This document shows positions 43,193 through 51,836 of a stretch of 64,000 bases of DNA, piece by piece. Numbering within the stretch: position 1 is the first letter of the stretch; each line of letters starts with the position of its first letter. The stretch is from Microbacterium phyllosphaerae (lineage in GTDB: Bacteria > Actinomycetota > Actinomycetes > Actinomycetales > Microbacteriaceae): positions 1,984,001-2,048,000 of the forward strand of contig NZ_JAGIOA010000001.1 of NCBI RefSeq assembly GCF_017876435.1, written 5' to 3'. Under the pieces are notes generated by a model that saw only the letters and a list, made by a program, of their open reading frames with translations, made no database searches and was not told the origin of the DNA. A program made the position numbers and the translations under genes.

Positions 43193-44617
43193 ATGACCAC
43201 TCTGACGACGAGATCCCGAGCATCCGTCTCATCCTCCGGCTCGACACCCGTGGCGACCACCCGTCGTCGCGGACCTCAGCTCTGGCGTGCCGCCGCGATC
43301 ACCGTGATCTGGGCGACCAGCCTGTTCGTCGTCGCCCTGTGGGTCGCGGGAGGAGGGGTGACGGCTGCGATCAGCATGAACGCCGAGACCGTGACCACGC
43401 TGGGGCGTCTGACGGGGCTCGTGGCGGCGAACCTCCTGCTCTATCAGGTGCTCCTGATGGCCCGCATCCCCCTGTTCGAGCGCGGCTTCGGGCGTGACGG
43501 CATCACCCGCCTGCATCGTTTCGTCGGGTTCTGGTCGTTCTGGTTGATGGGCGCTCACATCGGACTGCTCGCAGTCGGGTACGCGATGGCGGCCGGGATC
43601 AACCCGATCGTCCAGCTGTGGAGCTTCATCTGGGACTACCCGGGGATGCTGCTGGCGACCGCCGGCACACTGCTGATCCTGCTCGTCGTCGTGACATCGA
43701 TCAGACGGGCCCGCCGTAAGCTGCGCTATGAGTCCTGGCATCTCCTGCACCTGTACGCCTACCTGGGAGTGGGCTTGGCGCTGCCGCATCAGCTGTGGAC
43801 CGGGGCTGACTTCCTGTCGTCGCCGATCGCGACGCTCTACTGGTGGTCGATCTGGGCGCTCGCTGCGGTGTCGGTGCTCGTCTTCCGCATCGGAGTCCCG
43901 CTGCTGCGGTCTTCGCGTCGGGCGCTTCGTGTGGAGAGCGTCGAGCAGGACGGTGCACGAGGAGTGACGATCCACGTGGGAGGTCGACACCTCGACCGCC
44001 TCGGAGCGCGCGCAGGACAGTTCTTCGTCTGGCGGTTCCTCGACGGACCGGGATGGACCCGTGGGCACCCGTTCTCGCTGTCGGCGGCACCGGGTCGCGA
44101 ACTCACACTGACGGCGCGCGTCGTCGGTGACGGCACGCAGCGGCTCGCCGTGCTCTCGCCCGGAACTCGAGTCATCGTCGAGGGGCCGTACGGAGAGATG
44201 ACGGGCGAGCGTCGAACCGCGACCAAGCTGCTCATGATGGGTGCCGGCGCCGGTGTCGCACCACTGATCTCGTTGCTCGAGAACGAGGCCTATCTCCCCG
44301 GAGACGCCACCCTCATCGCGAGGGACTCGTCGGTGGTCGATGCGCTGCGCCAGGGAGCTATCGCTCAGCTCGTGACAGGCCGAGGGCTGCGATATCTGCC
44401 GCTCGCCGGCTCGCGCTCATCCGGACCGTCGAGCTGGATCCCGGCCACCCACGAGGCCTGGTCGGGGCCCGACCTGCTGCGCCACCTGATCCCGGACCCC
44501 GACTCCTACGACGTCTACATCTGCGGTGCCGAAGCCTGGATGAAGGATCTTCGACGAGACCTGGTGGGGGCGGGATTCGCCCCGCATCGCATCCATTCCG
44601 AGTCCTTCACGATCTGA
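43193..44617 (+). CDS. Ferric-reductase-like transmembrane flavocytochrome
   Basis: A 474-residue protein. Six membrane helices (about residues 30-250) carry His residues in RLHRFVG, LMGAHIG, WHLLHLY and LPHQLW, positioned to bind two hemes as in ferric reductases and NADPH oxidases. The cytoplasmic half is a ferredoxin-reductase module: FAD site RGHPFSLSAAP (about 290), NAD(P) site LMMGAGAGVAPLISL, and C-terminal YDVYICGAEAWM. It should move electrons from NAD(P)H across the membrane, and is followed after 13 bases by the FMN-binding protein gene. Confidence 0.82.
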   Translation: MTTLTTRSRASVSSSGSTPVATTRRRGPQLWRAAAITVIWATSLFVVALWVAGGGVTAAISMNAETVTTLGRLTGLVAANLLLYQVLLMARIPLFERGFGRDGITRLHRFVGFWSFWLMGAHIGLLAVGYAMAAGINPIVQLWSFIWDYPGMLLATAGTLLILLVVVTSIRRARRKLRYESWHLLHLYAYLGVGLALPHQLWTGADFLSSPIATLYWWSIWALAAVSVLVFRIGVPLLRSSRRALRVESVEQDGARGVTIHVGGRHLDRLGARAGQFFVWRFLDGPGWTRGHPFSLSAAPGRELTLTARVVGDGTQRLAVLSPGTRVIVEGPYGEMTGERRTATKLLMMGAGAGVAPLISLLENEAYLPGDATLIARDSSVVDALRQGAIAQLVTGRGLRYLPLAGSRSSGPSSWIPATHEAWSGPDLLRHLIPDPDSYDVYICGAEAWMKDLRRDLVGAGFAPHRIHSESFTI

Positions 44618-44630
44618 ACGGAGAGACACC

Positions 44631-45128
44631 ATGAAGAAGATCCTCTACACCCTGCTCGCGACCGTGAGCGGTCTCGTGCTCCTGTTCAGCTATCGCACCT
44701 CGCTGGAGGCGGTCACTCCGACGGACGCCAGCGCGGCCACAGCGACGGGCGGGGCGACGACGACGAGCACCGATACCGCCACAGGCAGCTCCGGAAGCGC
44801 GTCGAGCAGCTCCGGAACCTCCTCCGACGCGACGACGAGCAGCGGTCTGACGGACGGAACGTACACCGGCGCGTCGTCTCAGACGCGATACGGACCGGTC
44901 CAGGTGCAGATCACCGTCTCGGGCGGACAGATCAGCGATGTGCAGGCGATCGACTACCCCGACAGCAACGGCCGTGACCGTCAGATCAACGAGACGGCGA
45001 TCCCCCGTCTCGTCTCGGAGACGATGCAGTCGCAGAACGCGCAGATCCAGATGGTGTCGGGCGCGACGTACACGAGCAACGGCTACCTCTCGTCGCTGCA
45101 GAGCGCGATCGATCAGGCGCAGAGCTGA
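44631..45128 (+). CDS. Exported FMN-binding protein (ApbE substrate)
   Basis: A 165-residue protein with a signal anchor (1-27), a Ser/Thr-rich linker (about 35-75) and an FMN-binding domain. VSGATYTSNGY near residues 141-150 matches the site at which ApbE attaches FMN to a Ser/Thr. Covalent FMN outside the membrane would accept electrons from the flavocytochrome. The ApbE gene starts at the last base of its stop codon (TGATG). Confidence 0.87.
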   Translation: MKKILYTLLATVSGLVLLFSYRTSLEAVTPTDASAATATGGATTTSTDTATGSSGSASSSSGTSSDATTSSGLTDGTYTGASSQTRYGPVQVQITVSGGQISDVQAIDYPDSNGRDRQINETAIPRLVSETMQSQNAQIQMVSGATYTSNGYLSSLQSAIDQAQS

Positions 45129-45940
45129 TGCGCGCGCCGGGGAGAAGGGTGCAGGTCCGCGTCGAGGAGATCATGGGGATCCCCATGAGCATCCACGTGG
45201 TCTCCGTGCAGGGGACGATCGATCCCGATGCCGAGAGGGCGATCCAGGGGTGCTTCGAGGAGCTTCGTGACATCGACCGGCTCTTCTCGACCTACCGTCC
45301 GGATTCCGACATCAATCGCATCCGTCGAGGGGAGCTCTCGGTTGCCGAGGCCGATGCGCGCGTCGTGGTCGTCGCCGACGCCTGTGCCCGTGCCGAAGCC
45401 GCCACCGACGGTCTGTTCTCTGCGAGTTGGCGTGGGTGGTTCGACCCCACCGGATATGTGAAGGGGTGGGCTGTCGAGGAGGCGAGCCGCCGCCACCTCC
45501 AGCCACTGCTCTCGTCGTCGGTCGCGGTCGGGATCAATGCGGGTGGAGACCTGCAGCTCTTCACCGCGCCGGACGCCGACTGGCGGTGGCATGTGGGCAT
45601 CGCGGATCCGCACGCACCCGGACGACTGGTCGCCACTATGGAGGTGGCGAACGGCGCGGTCGCGACGTCGGGCACCGCGGAACGGGGGCACCACATCATC
45701 GACCCGCGCACCGGGGATCCTGCGACAGGGGTCGCGTCGGCGACGATCGTGGCGGACAGCCTCACGCGTGCGGACATCTGGGCCACTGCGGCGGTCGTCG
45801 CCGGGACCGCCGATCGGTCATGGCTCGAGAAATCAGGTTCCCGTACGGGGATGCTCGTGGGCGACGACGGCGAGGTGACCCGGTGGGTGGGGGCGACGAC
45901 GGTGGCGGTGCAGCCGTTCAGCGGTGTGTTGGCAGCGTGA
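45128..45940 (+). CDS. apbE: FAD:protein FMN transferase ApbE
   Basis: A 270-residue enzyme that transfers FMN from FAD to Thr/Ser of target proteins. GIPMSIHVV, the DIDRLFSTYRPDSDINRI helix, FDPTGYVKGWAVEEA, INAGGDLQ, and ATSGTAERGHHIIDPRTGDPA are the ApbE family blocks. Unlike many ApbE proteins it lacks an obvious lipobox or signal peptide, so it may work on the cytoplasmic side before export of the target. Start and stop overlap the adjacent genes: 1 base with the FMN protein and 23 bases with the convergent kinase gene. Confidence 0.9.
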   Translation: MRAPGRRVQVRVEEIMGIPMSIHVVSVQGTIDPDAERAIQGCFEELRDIDRLFSTYRPDSDINRIRRGELSVAEADARVVVVADACARAEAATDGLFSASWRGWFDPTGYVKGWAVEEASRRHLQPLLSSSVAVGINAGGDLQLFTAPDADWRWHVGIADPHAPGRLVATMEVANGAVATSGTAERGHHIIDPRTGDPATGVASATIVADSLTRADIWATAAVVAGTADRSWLEKSGSRTGMLVGDDGEVTRWVGATTVAVQPFSGVLAA

Positions 45941-46892
45941 GCAGGAAAGTCGTGCCCGCTGGCGTCGACGTCTCCACCACGATGGATCCTCCGGAGCGGC
46001 GGGCGACGTCGCGCACCAGCGCGAGGCCGAGCCCGAAGCTGCGCGGCCGCCCGCTCTCGCGCGGGCGTGCGAAACGTTCGAAGACCTGATCGGCGGGGAT
46101 GCCGTCGATGCCGGAGCCCTCGTCGATCACGCGCACCATGGCGTGGTGGGCATCGTGGCTGATCCGGACCGACACGGTTCCTCCGGCGGGGGAGTGCTGC
46201 ACCGCATTGTCGAGCAGTGCGACGAGGATCCGCACGAGCGTCACGTGGGGGATCTGTGCGGTGACTTCGGAATCCGACGTGACGCGGAGCAGCACCTGAG
46301 ACTCCTGGGCGATCGTCGCGATGGTCGAGACGGCTGACGACGCTGCCGTCTCGACGTCCGCGGTGCCGCCCGCGTGGGACTCGCCCTCGGCGGAGATCAG
46401 CAGGTCGGTGAGGACATCGCCCATCATGTCGGCGTCGCGCCGCAGTTCTCCGAGCCCCTGGGCCACGTCCTCGCCGCGGTCATGGCGGCGCTGCAGGACC
46501 TGGATGCGGCTGGTCAGCGTCGTCAGCGGCGTGCGCAGCTCGTGACTCGCGTCGGCCACGAAGTTGCGCTGTTGACGCAGGGCGTCGCTGAGTGGGCGCA
46601 CCGACCGCCGTGCGGCGATCGCGGCGACGACCCCGAGCAGGATCACGCCGACCGCCCCCAGCACGATCACCGTCGGCACCACGACGTCGATGTCGACGAT
46701 GAAGTCGTCCCTCGGGCCGCCCTGTCCGAACCAGCCGCCGCCGTGCTCCTGCCCCTCACGTCGGGAGGTCGAGAGGATGACACTGATCAGGATCGCGATG
46801 CCGATCGCCACGATCACTCCCGAGGCGACGCCCACCCAGACTCCGATCGAGAGGGCGGCGCGGCGGACGCGTCGTGCGTCGGCCTCGCTCAT
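45918..46892 (-). CDS. Sensor histidine kinase
   Basis: A 324-residue kinase. Two membrane helices (about 15-37 and 70-92) enclose a short, Gly-rich loop (EHGGGWFGQGGP) with little room for a large sensor domain. The DHp helix has the H-box ASHELRTPLTTL near residue 119, and the ATPase domain has N-box LLDNAVQHSP, G1 DEGSGI and G2 GLGLALV. It starts 4 bases inside the regulator gene's end. It faces and overlaps the apbE end. Confidence 0.85.
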   Translation of the reverse strand: MSEADARRVRRAALSIGVWVGVASGVIVAIGIAILISVILSTSRREGQEHGGGWFGQGGPRDDFIVDIDVVVPTVIVLGAVGVILLGVVAAIAARRSVRPLSDALRQQRNFVADASHELRTPLTTLTSRIQVLQRRHDRGEDVAQGLGELRRDADMMGDVLTDLLISAEGESHAGGTADVETAASSAVSTIATIAQESQVLLRVTSDSEVTAQIPHVTLVRILVALLDNAVQHSPAGGTVSVRISHDAHHAMVRVIDEGSGIDGIPADQVFERFARPRESGRPRSFGLGLALVRDVARRSGGSIVVETSTPAGTTFLLTLPTHR

Positions 46893-47569
46893 GAGGGCAT
46901 CCCCGCTCGGTACCCGCGTGCGCGGACGGTCTCGATCATGTCGGGCGTGGTCTTGCGCCGCACGTAATGCACATAGGTGTCGACGGAGCCGGTCGTGTCA
47001 CCTTCGTGGAAGACCGCCCGAACGATCTCCTCGCGGCTGAACACGTGCTCGGGGCTGGTGCTCAGGAGTTCGAGCAGCGCACTCTCGGTCGCGGTCAGCG
47101 CGACGCGGAAACCGGACGGGTCGTACACGGCTTGCGCCTGTGGTGAGAAGCTCCACTCGCCGAGGCGCCGTCGCGCCCCGTCGGCACGGAATGCCCTGCG
47201 CAGCGCTCGGAGGCGGGCGAGCAGCTCGTCGTAGTCGAAGGGCTTCACCAGGTAGTCGTTGGCCCCGCCGTCGAGCCCGGTCACACGATCGTCGACAGTG
47301 CCGAGAGCCGTCAGCATGAGCACGGGAGTGGTGATGTGGGCGGTGCGAACCGCCTTCACGAGGGCGACGCCGTCCATGCCGGGCAGTCGTCGGTCGATGA
47401 CCATCACGTCGTAGCGGTGGTCGAGGGCCATCCGCAGCGCCACCTCGCCGTCGGTTGCGTGATCGACGGTATAGGAATCCGCGAGCACCTCGACCGTCAG
47501 CGCCGCGATCTCCGCGTCGTCCTCGACGTAGAGAAGTGCGGGGAGAGCGGGACCATCCATGCGGGTCAT
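46889..47569 (-). CDS. OmpR-family response regulator
   Basis: A 226-residue two-domain regulator. The receiver contains VEDD, the phosphoacceptor Asp in VIDRRLPGMDG near residue 59 and Lys in LVKPFDYDEL near 109. The winged-helix DNA-binding domain (about 135-222) ends with YVHYVRRKTTPDMIETVRARGYR. It precedes the kinase gene, and the pair probably controls the adjacent flavocytochrome-FMN-ApbE genes. A downstream ATG (47560) is an alternative start. Confidence 0.88.
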   Translation of the reverse strand: MTRMDGPALPALLYVEDDAEIAALTVEVLADSYTVDHATDGEVALRMALDHRYDVMVIDRRLPGMDGVALVKAVRTAHITTPVLMLTALGTVDDRVTGLDGGANDYLVKPFDYDELLARLRALRRAFRADGARRRLGEWSFSPQAQAVYDPSGFRVALTATESALLELLSTSPEHVFSREEIVRAVFHEGDTTGSVDTYVHYVRRKTTPDMIETVRARGYRAGMPS

Positions 47570-47690
47570 GGGAGCCTCTCGAAGTCCGGTTCCGGTTGAG
47601 CATCAGCGTACGCCCGGGCGAGTATGGATCCTCGCACGGCTGTAGCCGCCGACTGGTTTCTGAAGGAGGAGCTACTCGTATCTCTATTTG

Positions 47691-47703
47691 CTAGCTAAGC
47701 TAG
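47691..47703 (+). promoter_or_regulatory. Inverted repeat over the -10 of the MFS gene
   Basis: CTAGC-TAA-GCTAG is a perfect 5-3-5 repeat overlapping the -10 TAAGCT (47696-47701), which is 7 bases before the ATG at 47709. It is probably a repressor site; no matching regulator gene is adjacent. Confidence 0.5.
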
Positions 47704-47708
47704 TAGTC

Positions 47709-49361
47709 ATGGAACGATACTTTCGGCTGCGGTGGGTAGGGCTCGTCTTCATCAGCATCGCTGTCTCGCTGATCATCGTCGACTCGACGATCGTCAACGT
47801 GGCGATCCCGGCGATCGTCGACGACCTGGGCATCACGTCGACCGAGGTGCAGTGGGTGCAGGAGGCCTACACGCTGGTCTTCGCCGCGCTGCTCCTCGTG
47901 TTCGGCAGTCTCGCGGACCGCTTCGGCCGTCGCCGGGTGATGCTCATCGGCGTGGTGGTCTTCGCGGCGTCATCCGTGCTCGCGGCCTTCGCCCCCGACG
48001 GTGGGATGCTGATCCTCGCCCGCCTCGCGCAGGGCGTCGGCGGATCGATGATCCTGCCGACGACCCTCTCGATCATCAACGCGACGTTCCGTGGGCGCGA
48101 ACGCGGGATCGCGTTCGCGGTGTGGGGCTCGACCATCGGCGGCATGGCCGCCGTCGGACCGCTCCTCGGCGGCTGGCTGACCACCGCGTTCTCGTGGCGG
48201 TGGGCCTTCGGCATCAACATCCCGCTCGGGATCATCATCGTCGTCGGCGTCCTGCTCACGGTCGCCGAGTCCCGCAGCGATCGTGCCTCGAAGATCGACG
48301 TCGTCGGGGCGCTCCTGTCGGTGGTCACGATGGGAAGCCTCGTGTTCGGTCTGATCGAGGGGCGCACCTACGGGTGGTGGCTCGTGGATCAGCGTCCCGA
48401 GATCGGCGACTGGACGTGGCCGCTCGACCTGTCGCCGATCCCGTTCGCCTTCGGGCTCGCCCTCATCTCGCTCATCGCCTTCATCGGTTGGGGAGTCCAC
48501 CGTCAGCGTCAGGGCAAGTCGACGCTGCTGGCGCTGCGTCTGTTCGCGATCCCCTCTTTCCGCAACGGCAACATCGCGGCGACCGTCGTGTCGCTCGGAG
48601 AGTTCGGGATCATCCTCGCGCTGCCGCTCTGGTTGCAGTTCGTGCTCGGATTCGACGCGCTGCACACGGGGCTGCTGCTGCTCGCCCTCGCCGTCGGATC
48701 CTTCGTCGCCAGCGGAGCCGCGGGAGCGGCGAGCGGAAAGATCGCGCCCGTCTGGGTCGTGCGTGCAGGGCTGGTCGCAGAGATCATCGGCGTGGCCGGC
48801 GTCGGCTTCGTCATCGCGCCGGATGCCTCGTGGGTGCCGCTCATCCCGTTCCTGTTCGTCTATGGACTCGGTGTGGGGCTGGCGACCGCCCAGCTCACCG
48901 GAGTCGTGCTCGCCGACGTTCCCGTCGACGACAGCGGCGCGGCCTCGGGAACCCAGTCGACGTCGCGCCAGCTCGGTGCGGCCCTCGGTGTGGCCGTGCT
49001 CGGAACGGTGCTGTTCACCACCACCGCAGGCGTCCTCGCCTCGTCCCTCGATGACCGAGGACTGTCCGCGGATCAGCGCGACCAGATCGTGTCGTCCGTC
49101 GTCGACAGCGCGGGCGGAGCGATCAGCGGGCTCGAGGCGAATCCCGAGACCGCAGCCATCGCTGACGATGCGAAGGAGGCGTTCTCGGACGGCACGCGCT
49201 TCGCCGCGTGGACGGCTGCCGGATTCCTCGCCGTCGGTCTTCTGTCGACGATCTCCCTCGGGGCAGGGGCAGGGCCACGAGGTCGGAACGACGACGAGGC
49301 GAACGAGGACTCGCGTGCGGTGGGCGCCACTCCGGATCCGGAAGCCGATCCCGCGATCTGA
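47709..49361 (+). CDS. MFS transporter, DHA2 family (14 helices)
   Basis: A 550-residue drug exporter of the EmrB/QacA type. DSTIVNVAIPAIVDDL in the first helix is the DHA2 signature, GSLADRFGRRRVM the loop 2-3 motif, and WRWAFGINIPLG the family antiporter-associated motif. Loop between helices 13 and 14 (about residues 455-495) is long, and there is a charged tail of about 35 residues. It should export a cationic or amphipathic drug in exchange for protons. The ATG at 47709 is preferred over an in-frame upstream start because of TAAGCT. Confidence 0.88.
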   Translation: MERYFRLRWVGLVFISIAVSLIIVDSTIVNVAIPAIVDDLGITSTEVQWVQEAYTLVFAALLLVFGSLADRFGRRRVMLIGVVVFAASSVLAAFAPDGGMLILARLAQGVGGSMILPTTLSIINATFRGRERGIAFAVWGSTIGGMAAVGPLLGGWLTTAFSWRWAFGINIPLGIIIVVGVLLTVAESRSDRASKIDVVGALLSVVTMGSLVFGLIEGRTYGWWLVDQRPEIGDWTWPLDLSPIPFAFGLALISLIAFIGWGVHRQRQGKSTLLALRLFAIPSFRNGNIAATVVSLGEFGIILALPLWLQFVLGFDALHTGLLLLALAVGSFVASGAAGAASGKIAPVWVVRAGLVAEIIGVAGVGFVIAPDASWVPLIPFLFVYGLGVGLATAQLTGVVLADVPVDDSGAASGTQSTSRQLGAALGVAVLGTVLFTTTAGVLASSLDDRGLSADQRDQIVSSVVDSAGGAISGLEANPETAAIADDAKEAFSDGTRFAAWTAAGFLAVGLLSTISLGAGAGPRGRNDDEANEDSRAVGATPDPEADPAI

Positions 49362-49373
49362 CGCCGGTCTCGC

Positions 49374-49391
49374 GCGCCCCACACGGGGCGC
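49374..49391 (+). terminator. Short GC hairpin between convergent genes
   Basis: A 7-bp stem with a 4-base loop (gcgcccc/ggggcgc) lies between the MFS stop and the LuxR-type stop. It has no T-tract. Confidence 0.4.
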
Positions 49392-49398
49392 AGCGGAA

Positions 49399-50235
49399 CT
49401 ATCGGGCGAGTGACGCCAGCTCCCCGCGAGTCCGGCATCCGGTCTTGCGCAGCAGGTTCGACACGTGGAACTTGACCGTGTTGTCGCTGATCCCGAGCGT
49501 CGACGCGATCTCTCGGTTGCGTGAGCCGGCGACGACGAGACGAAGCACCTCTCGCTCTCGTGCCGACAGCTCGGTGACCTCGGTGAGCGGCTCCGGCGCG
49601 GCGGGCGGATCGAGGGGGAGGCGGATGTCGATCGCCGACCCCCATCCCTCCGTCGACGACACCGCGAGATCGCCGTTCAACGCAACCACGCTCTCGGCGG
49701 CGGGACGCAGCGCGTCGTCGCTGACCGAGAGCTCACCGCGCCCGTCGTCCCTGATGCCGATCAGCAGGTTCAGACCGTCGCAGTCCCACTGGATGCGCAC
49801 GCGGCGCGCGGTCGTGTCATCGACGATCGCGAGCACGGAGTTGCGCACGATCGCTCGAGCGGCGTGGGCGACCTCGCTCGGCAGAGCGCGGCCGGTCGCG
49901 GGCGGCTCGATGAACTGCACGTCGAGGTTCCCGAACCGCTCGAGGGGGCGCAGGTCCGACTGCAATCGCGCGAAGGCGCCGACGACGGGCTCCAACACCG
50001 CCTCCTTCTGGCGATCGCTGGCGACCCGCAGCTGCACGAGCGCGTTCGCCGCCGACTCGATCGCGAGATTGCGCGCCGCACGGTCATCGAGTCGGTCGGA
50101 GCGCAGGATCGCGAGCAGCGACTCGAGGGCCACCGCGTGGCGATCGGCCAGCTCGGAGATCGCTCGCGCGCCGTCCTGATGCGCTCGCCGCAGGGCGGGG
50201 GAGTCGACTTCCGGTACTGCCTCGTTCGCACTCAC
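49399..50235 (-). CDS. LuxR-type regulator fused to a kinase-like ATPase domain
   Basis: A 278-residue protein. Residues 1-110 are helical and rich in Ala/Arg/Leu. Residues about 125-205 form a histidine-kinase-like ATPase fold, with a possible N-box (AIVRNSVLAIV), G1-like RDDGRGEL and a closing SAIDIRLPL strand. Residues 215-278 are a LuxR helix-turn-helix (LSAREREVLRLVVAGSRNREIAS). The usual phosphorylatable H-box is not evident, so it may sense a ligand through the ATPase-like part. The GTG start lies in an inverted repeat shared with hxlB. Confidence 0.75.
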   Translation of the reverse strand: MSANEAVPEVDSPALRRAHQDGARAISELADRHAVALESLLAILRSDRLDDRAARNLAIESAANALVQLRVASDRQKEAVLEPVVGAFARLQSDLRPLERFGNLDVQFIEPPATGRALPSEVAHAARAIVRNSVLAIVDDTTARRVRIQWDCDGLNLLIGIRDDGRGELSVSDDALRPAAESVVALNGDLAVSSTEGWGSAIDIRLPLDPPAAPEPLTEVTELSAREREVLRLVVAGSRNREIASTLGISDNTVKFHVSNLLRKTGCRTRGELASLAR

Positions 50236-50271
50236 CTACCCATCATGCACCACCCATCCTTTCGGGTAGGT
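50234..50271 (+). promoter_or_regulatory. Inverted repeat between LuxR-type gene and hxlB
   Basis: ACCTACCC (50234-50241) and GGGTAGGT (50264-50271) are separated by 22 bases; ACCCATC is also repeated at 50238-50244 and 50252-50258. The site covers the regulator's GTG start and lies 56 bases before hxlB, so it may be the regulator's own operator. Confidence 0.45.
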
Positions 50272-50326
50272 CGAACCGTGCCGGCGGGCGGGGGCACGCC
50301 TCGCCGCTTCGGCGCACGATGGACAC

Positions 50327-50908
50327 ATGGACGTGATGGAGGTCGGCCTCGGGCATTCTCTGGGGCTCGTGGCGAATGAGGTCGGCGCGGTACTCGACTC
50401 GGTGATCCGCACCGATCCGGTGGCGCTCGCGCGCGTGTCCGACCTGGTGGCCGAAGCCCCGCGAGTGTTCGTGCTCGGAGCGGGGCGCTCCGGGCTGGCG
50501 CTGCGGATGACGGCGATGAGGCTCATGCACCTCGGTCTGGAGGTGCATGTCGTGGGCGAGACCACGACGCCGGCGATCGCTCGGGATGACCTCCTCGTGG
50601 TCGCGAGCGGTTCGGGCACGACATCCGGCATCGTCCGTGCGGCTGAGACCGCCGTGAACGTCGGAGCGAAGGTCGTGGCCATCACGACGGACGCCACGTC
50701 GCCTCTGGCGGAGCTGTCGGGCTCAGCGACCGTCGTCGTTCCCGCAGCAGGCAAGCTCGATCGTTCGGGAGCCGCCTCCGCGCAGTTCGCCGGCAGTCTC
50801 TTCGAGCAGGCGGTCGTCCTCATCGGCGACGCCCTTTTCCACGCTCTCTGGGCCCGAAGCGGACAGGACGCCGACGACCTCTGGCCGCGTCACTCGAACC
50901 TCGAATGA
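50327..50908 (+). CDS. hxlB: 6-phospho-3-hexuloisomerase
   Basis: A 193-residue SIS-domain isomerase (about residues 35-165), VFVLGAGRSGLALRMTAMRLMHLG and VVASGSGTTSGIVRAAE being the PHI signatures. It converts 3-hexulose-6-phosphate to fructose-6-phosphate in the ribulose monophosphate pathway. A CACGAT hexamer lies 6 bases before the ATG. hxlA follows after 43 bases. Together they fix or detoxify formaldehyde. Confidence 0.9.
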   Translation: MDVMEVGLGHSLGLVANEVGAVLDSVIRTDPVALARVSDLVAEAPRVFVLGAGRSGLALRMTAMRLMHLGLEVHVVGETTTPAIARDDLLVVASGSGTTSGIVRAAETAVNVGAKVVAITTDATSPLAELSGSATVVVPAAGKLDRSGAASAQFAGSLFEQAVVLIGDALFHALWARSGQDADDLWPRHSNLE

Positions 50909-50951
50909 CCGAAGCCCCCACATACTCACCCGCAGTAACGAAAGGAACACC

Positions 50952-51575
50952 ATGAAGCTGCAGTTCGCAATGGACACCCTGACGACCGAGGCCGCGCTCG
51001 CGCTCGCCGAGGCAGCCGCCCCGCACGTCGACATCCTCGAACTGGGGACGCCGCTGATCAAGAGCGCCGGCCTCAGCGCGGTGACCGCGATCAAGAAGGC
51101 GCACCCCGACAAGATCGTCTTCGCCGACCTGAAGACCATGGATGCCGGTGAGCTCGAGGCCGACATCGCCTTCACGGCCGGCGCCGACTTGGTCACGGTG
51201 CTCGGCACCGCGGGCGACAGCACCATCGCGGGAGCGGTCAAGGCGGCGAAGGCGCACGGCAAGGGGATCGTCGTCGACCTGATCGGCGTCAAGGACAAGC
51301 CCGCACGGGCGAAGGAGGTCGTCGAGCTCGGCGCCGAGTTCGTCGAGATGCACGCCGGCCTCGACGAGCAGGCCGAGGAAGGCTTCACGTTCGACACGCT
51401 GCTGCGCGACGGCGAAGCATCCGGTGTGCCGTTCTCGGTGGCCGGCGGAGTCAACGCCGCGAGCATCGGTTCGGTGCAGAAGTCGGGGGCGCAGATCGCC
51501 GTCGCCGGAAGCGCGATCTACAGCGCACCGGATGTGGGAGCGGCCGCGGCCGAGCTCCGCGCAGCGATCGGCTGA
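50952..51575 (+). CDS. hxlA: 3-hexulose-6-phosphate synthase
   Basis: A 207-residue (beta/alpha)8 aldolase of the OMP-decarboxylase superfamily. LQFAMDTLT opens the barrel; ELGTPLIKSAG, FADLKTMDAGELEAD and EMHAGLDEQ carry the conserved Glu, Asp-Lys-Asp and His of HPS, and SVAGGVNA the phosphate site. It joins formaldehyde to ribulose-5-phosphate with Mg2+. Its AAAGGAA Shine-Dalgarno lies 7 bases before the ATG. Confidence 0.93.
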   Translation: MKLQFAMDTLTTEAALALAEAAAPHVDILELGTPLIKSAGLSAVTAIKKAHPDKIVFADLKTMDAGELEADIAFTAGADLVTVLGTAGDSTIAGAVKAAKAHGKGIVVDLIGVKDKPARAKEVVELGAEFVEMHAGLDEQAEEGFTFDTLLRDGEASGVPFSVAGGVNAASIGSVQKSGAQIAVAGSAIYSAPDVGAAAAELRAAIG

Positions 51576-51627
51576 GCGCGTCTGGCGGTGGGCGGGGTGA
51601 CCTGTCCGCCTCGCACGCTGAGACGCA

Positions 51628-51658
51628 GAAGAACCCCGCCCGATGGGCGGGGTTCTTC
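51628..51658 (+). terminator. Hairpin after hxlA
   Basis: A 14-bp perfect stem (gaagaaccccgccc and its complement) with a 3-base loop; T-rich sequence follows the stem. This is a good intrinsic terminator for hxlB-hxlA. Confidence 0.8.
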
Positions 51659-51836
51659 GTCTGTGTGTGGGTTGTGCGGGGAAGGTGTTTTGCCGCGTGA
51701 TTCCGGGGCCCTCGAGCAAGGCGGCTCGTGCGATCCTCTGAGGAACGGGTGGTTATCCTCCCCTTCGTCTCACGTCGCGACGGTGCGACATCGCTGATCT
51801 CCGGCCCTGCTGTGCGCGCACGCGTCTCGTCCGCGT
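51659..51836 (+). other. Intergenic stretch without a recognisable gene
   Basis: About 180 bases between the hxlA terminator and the end of the MmyB-like gene. Only short frames are present, and none has a convincing start or conserved protein. Confidence 0.5.
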
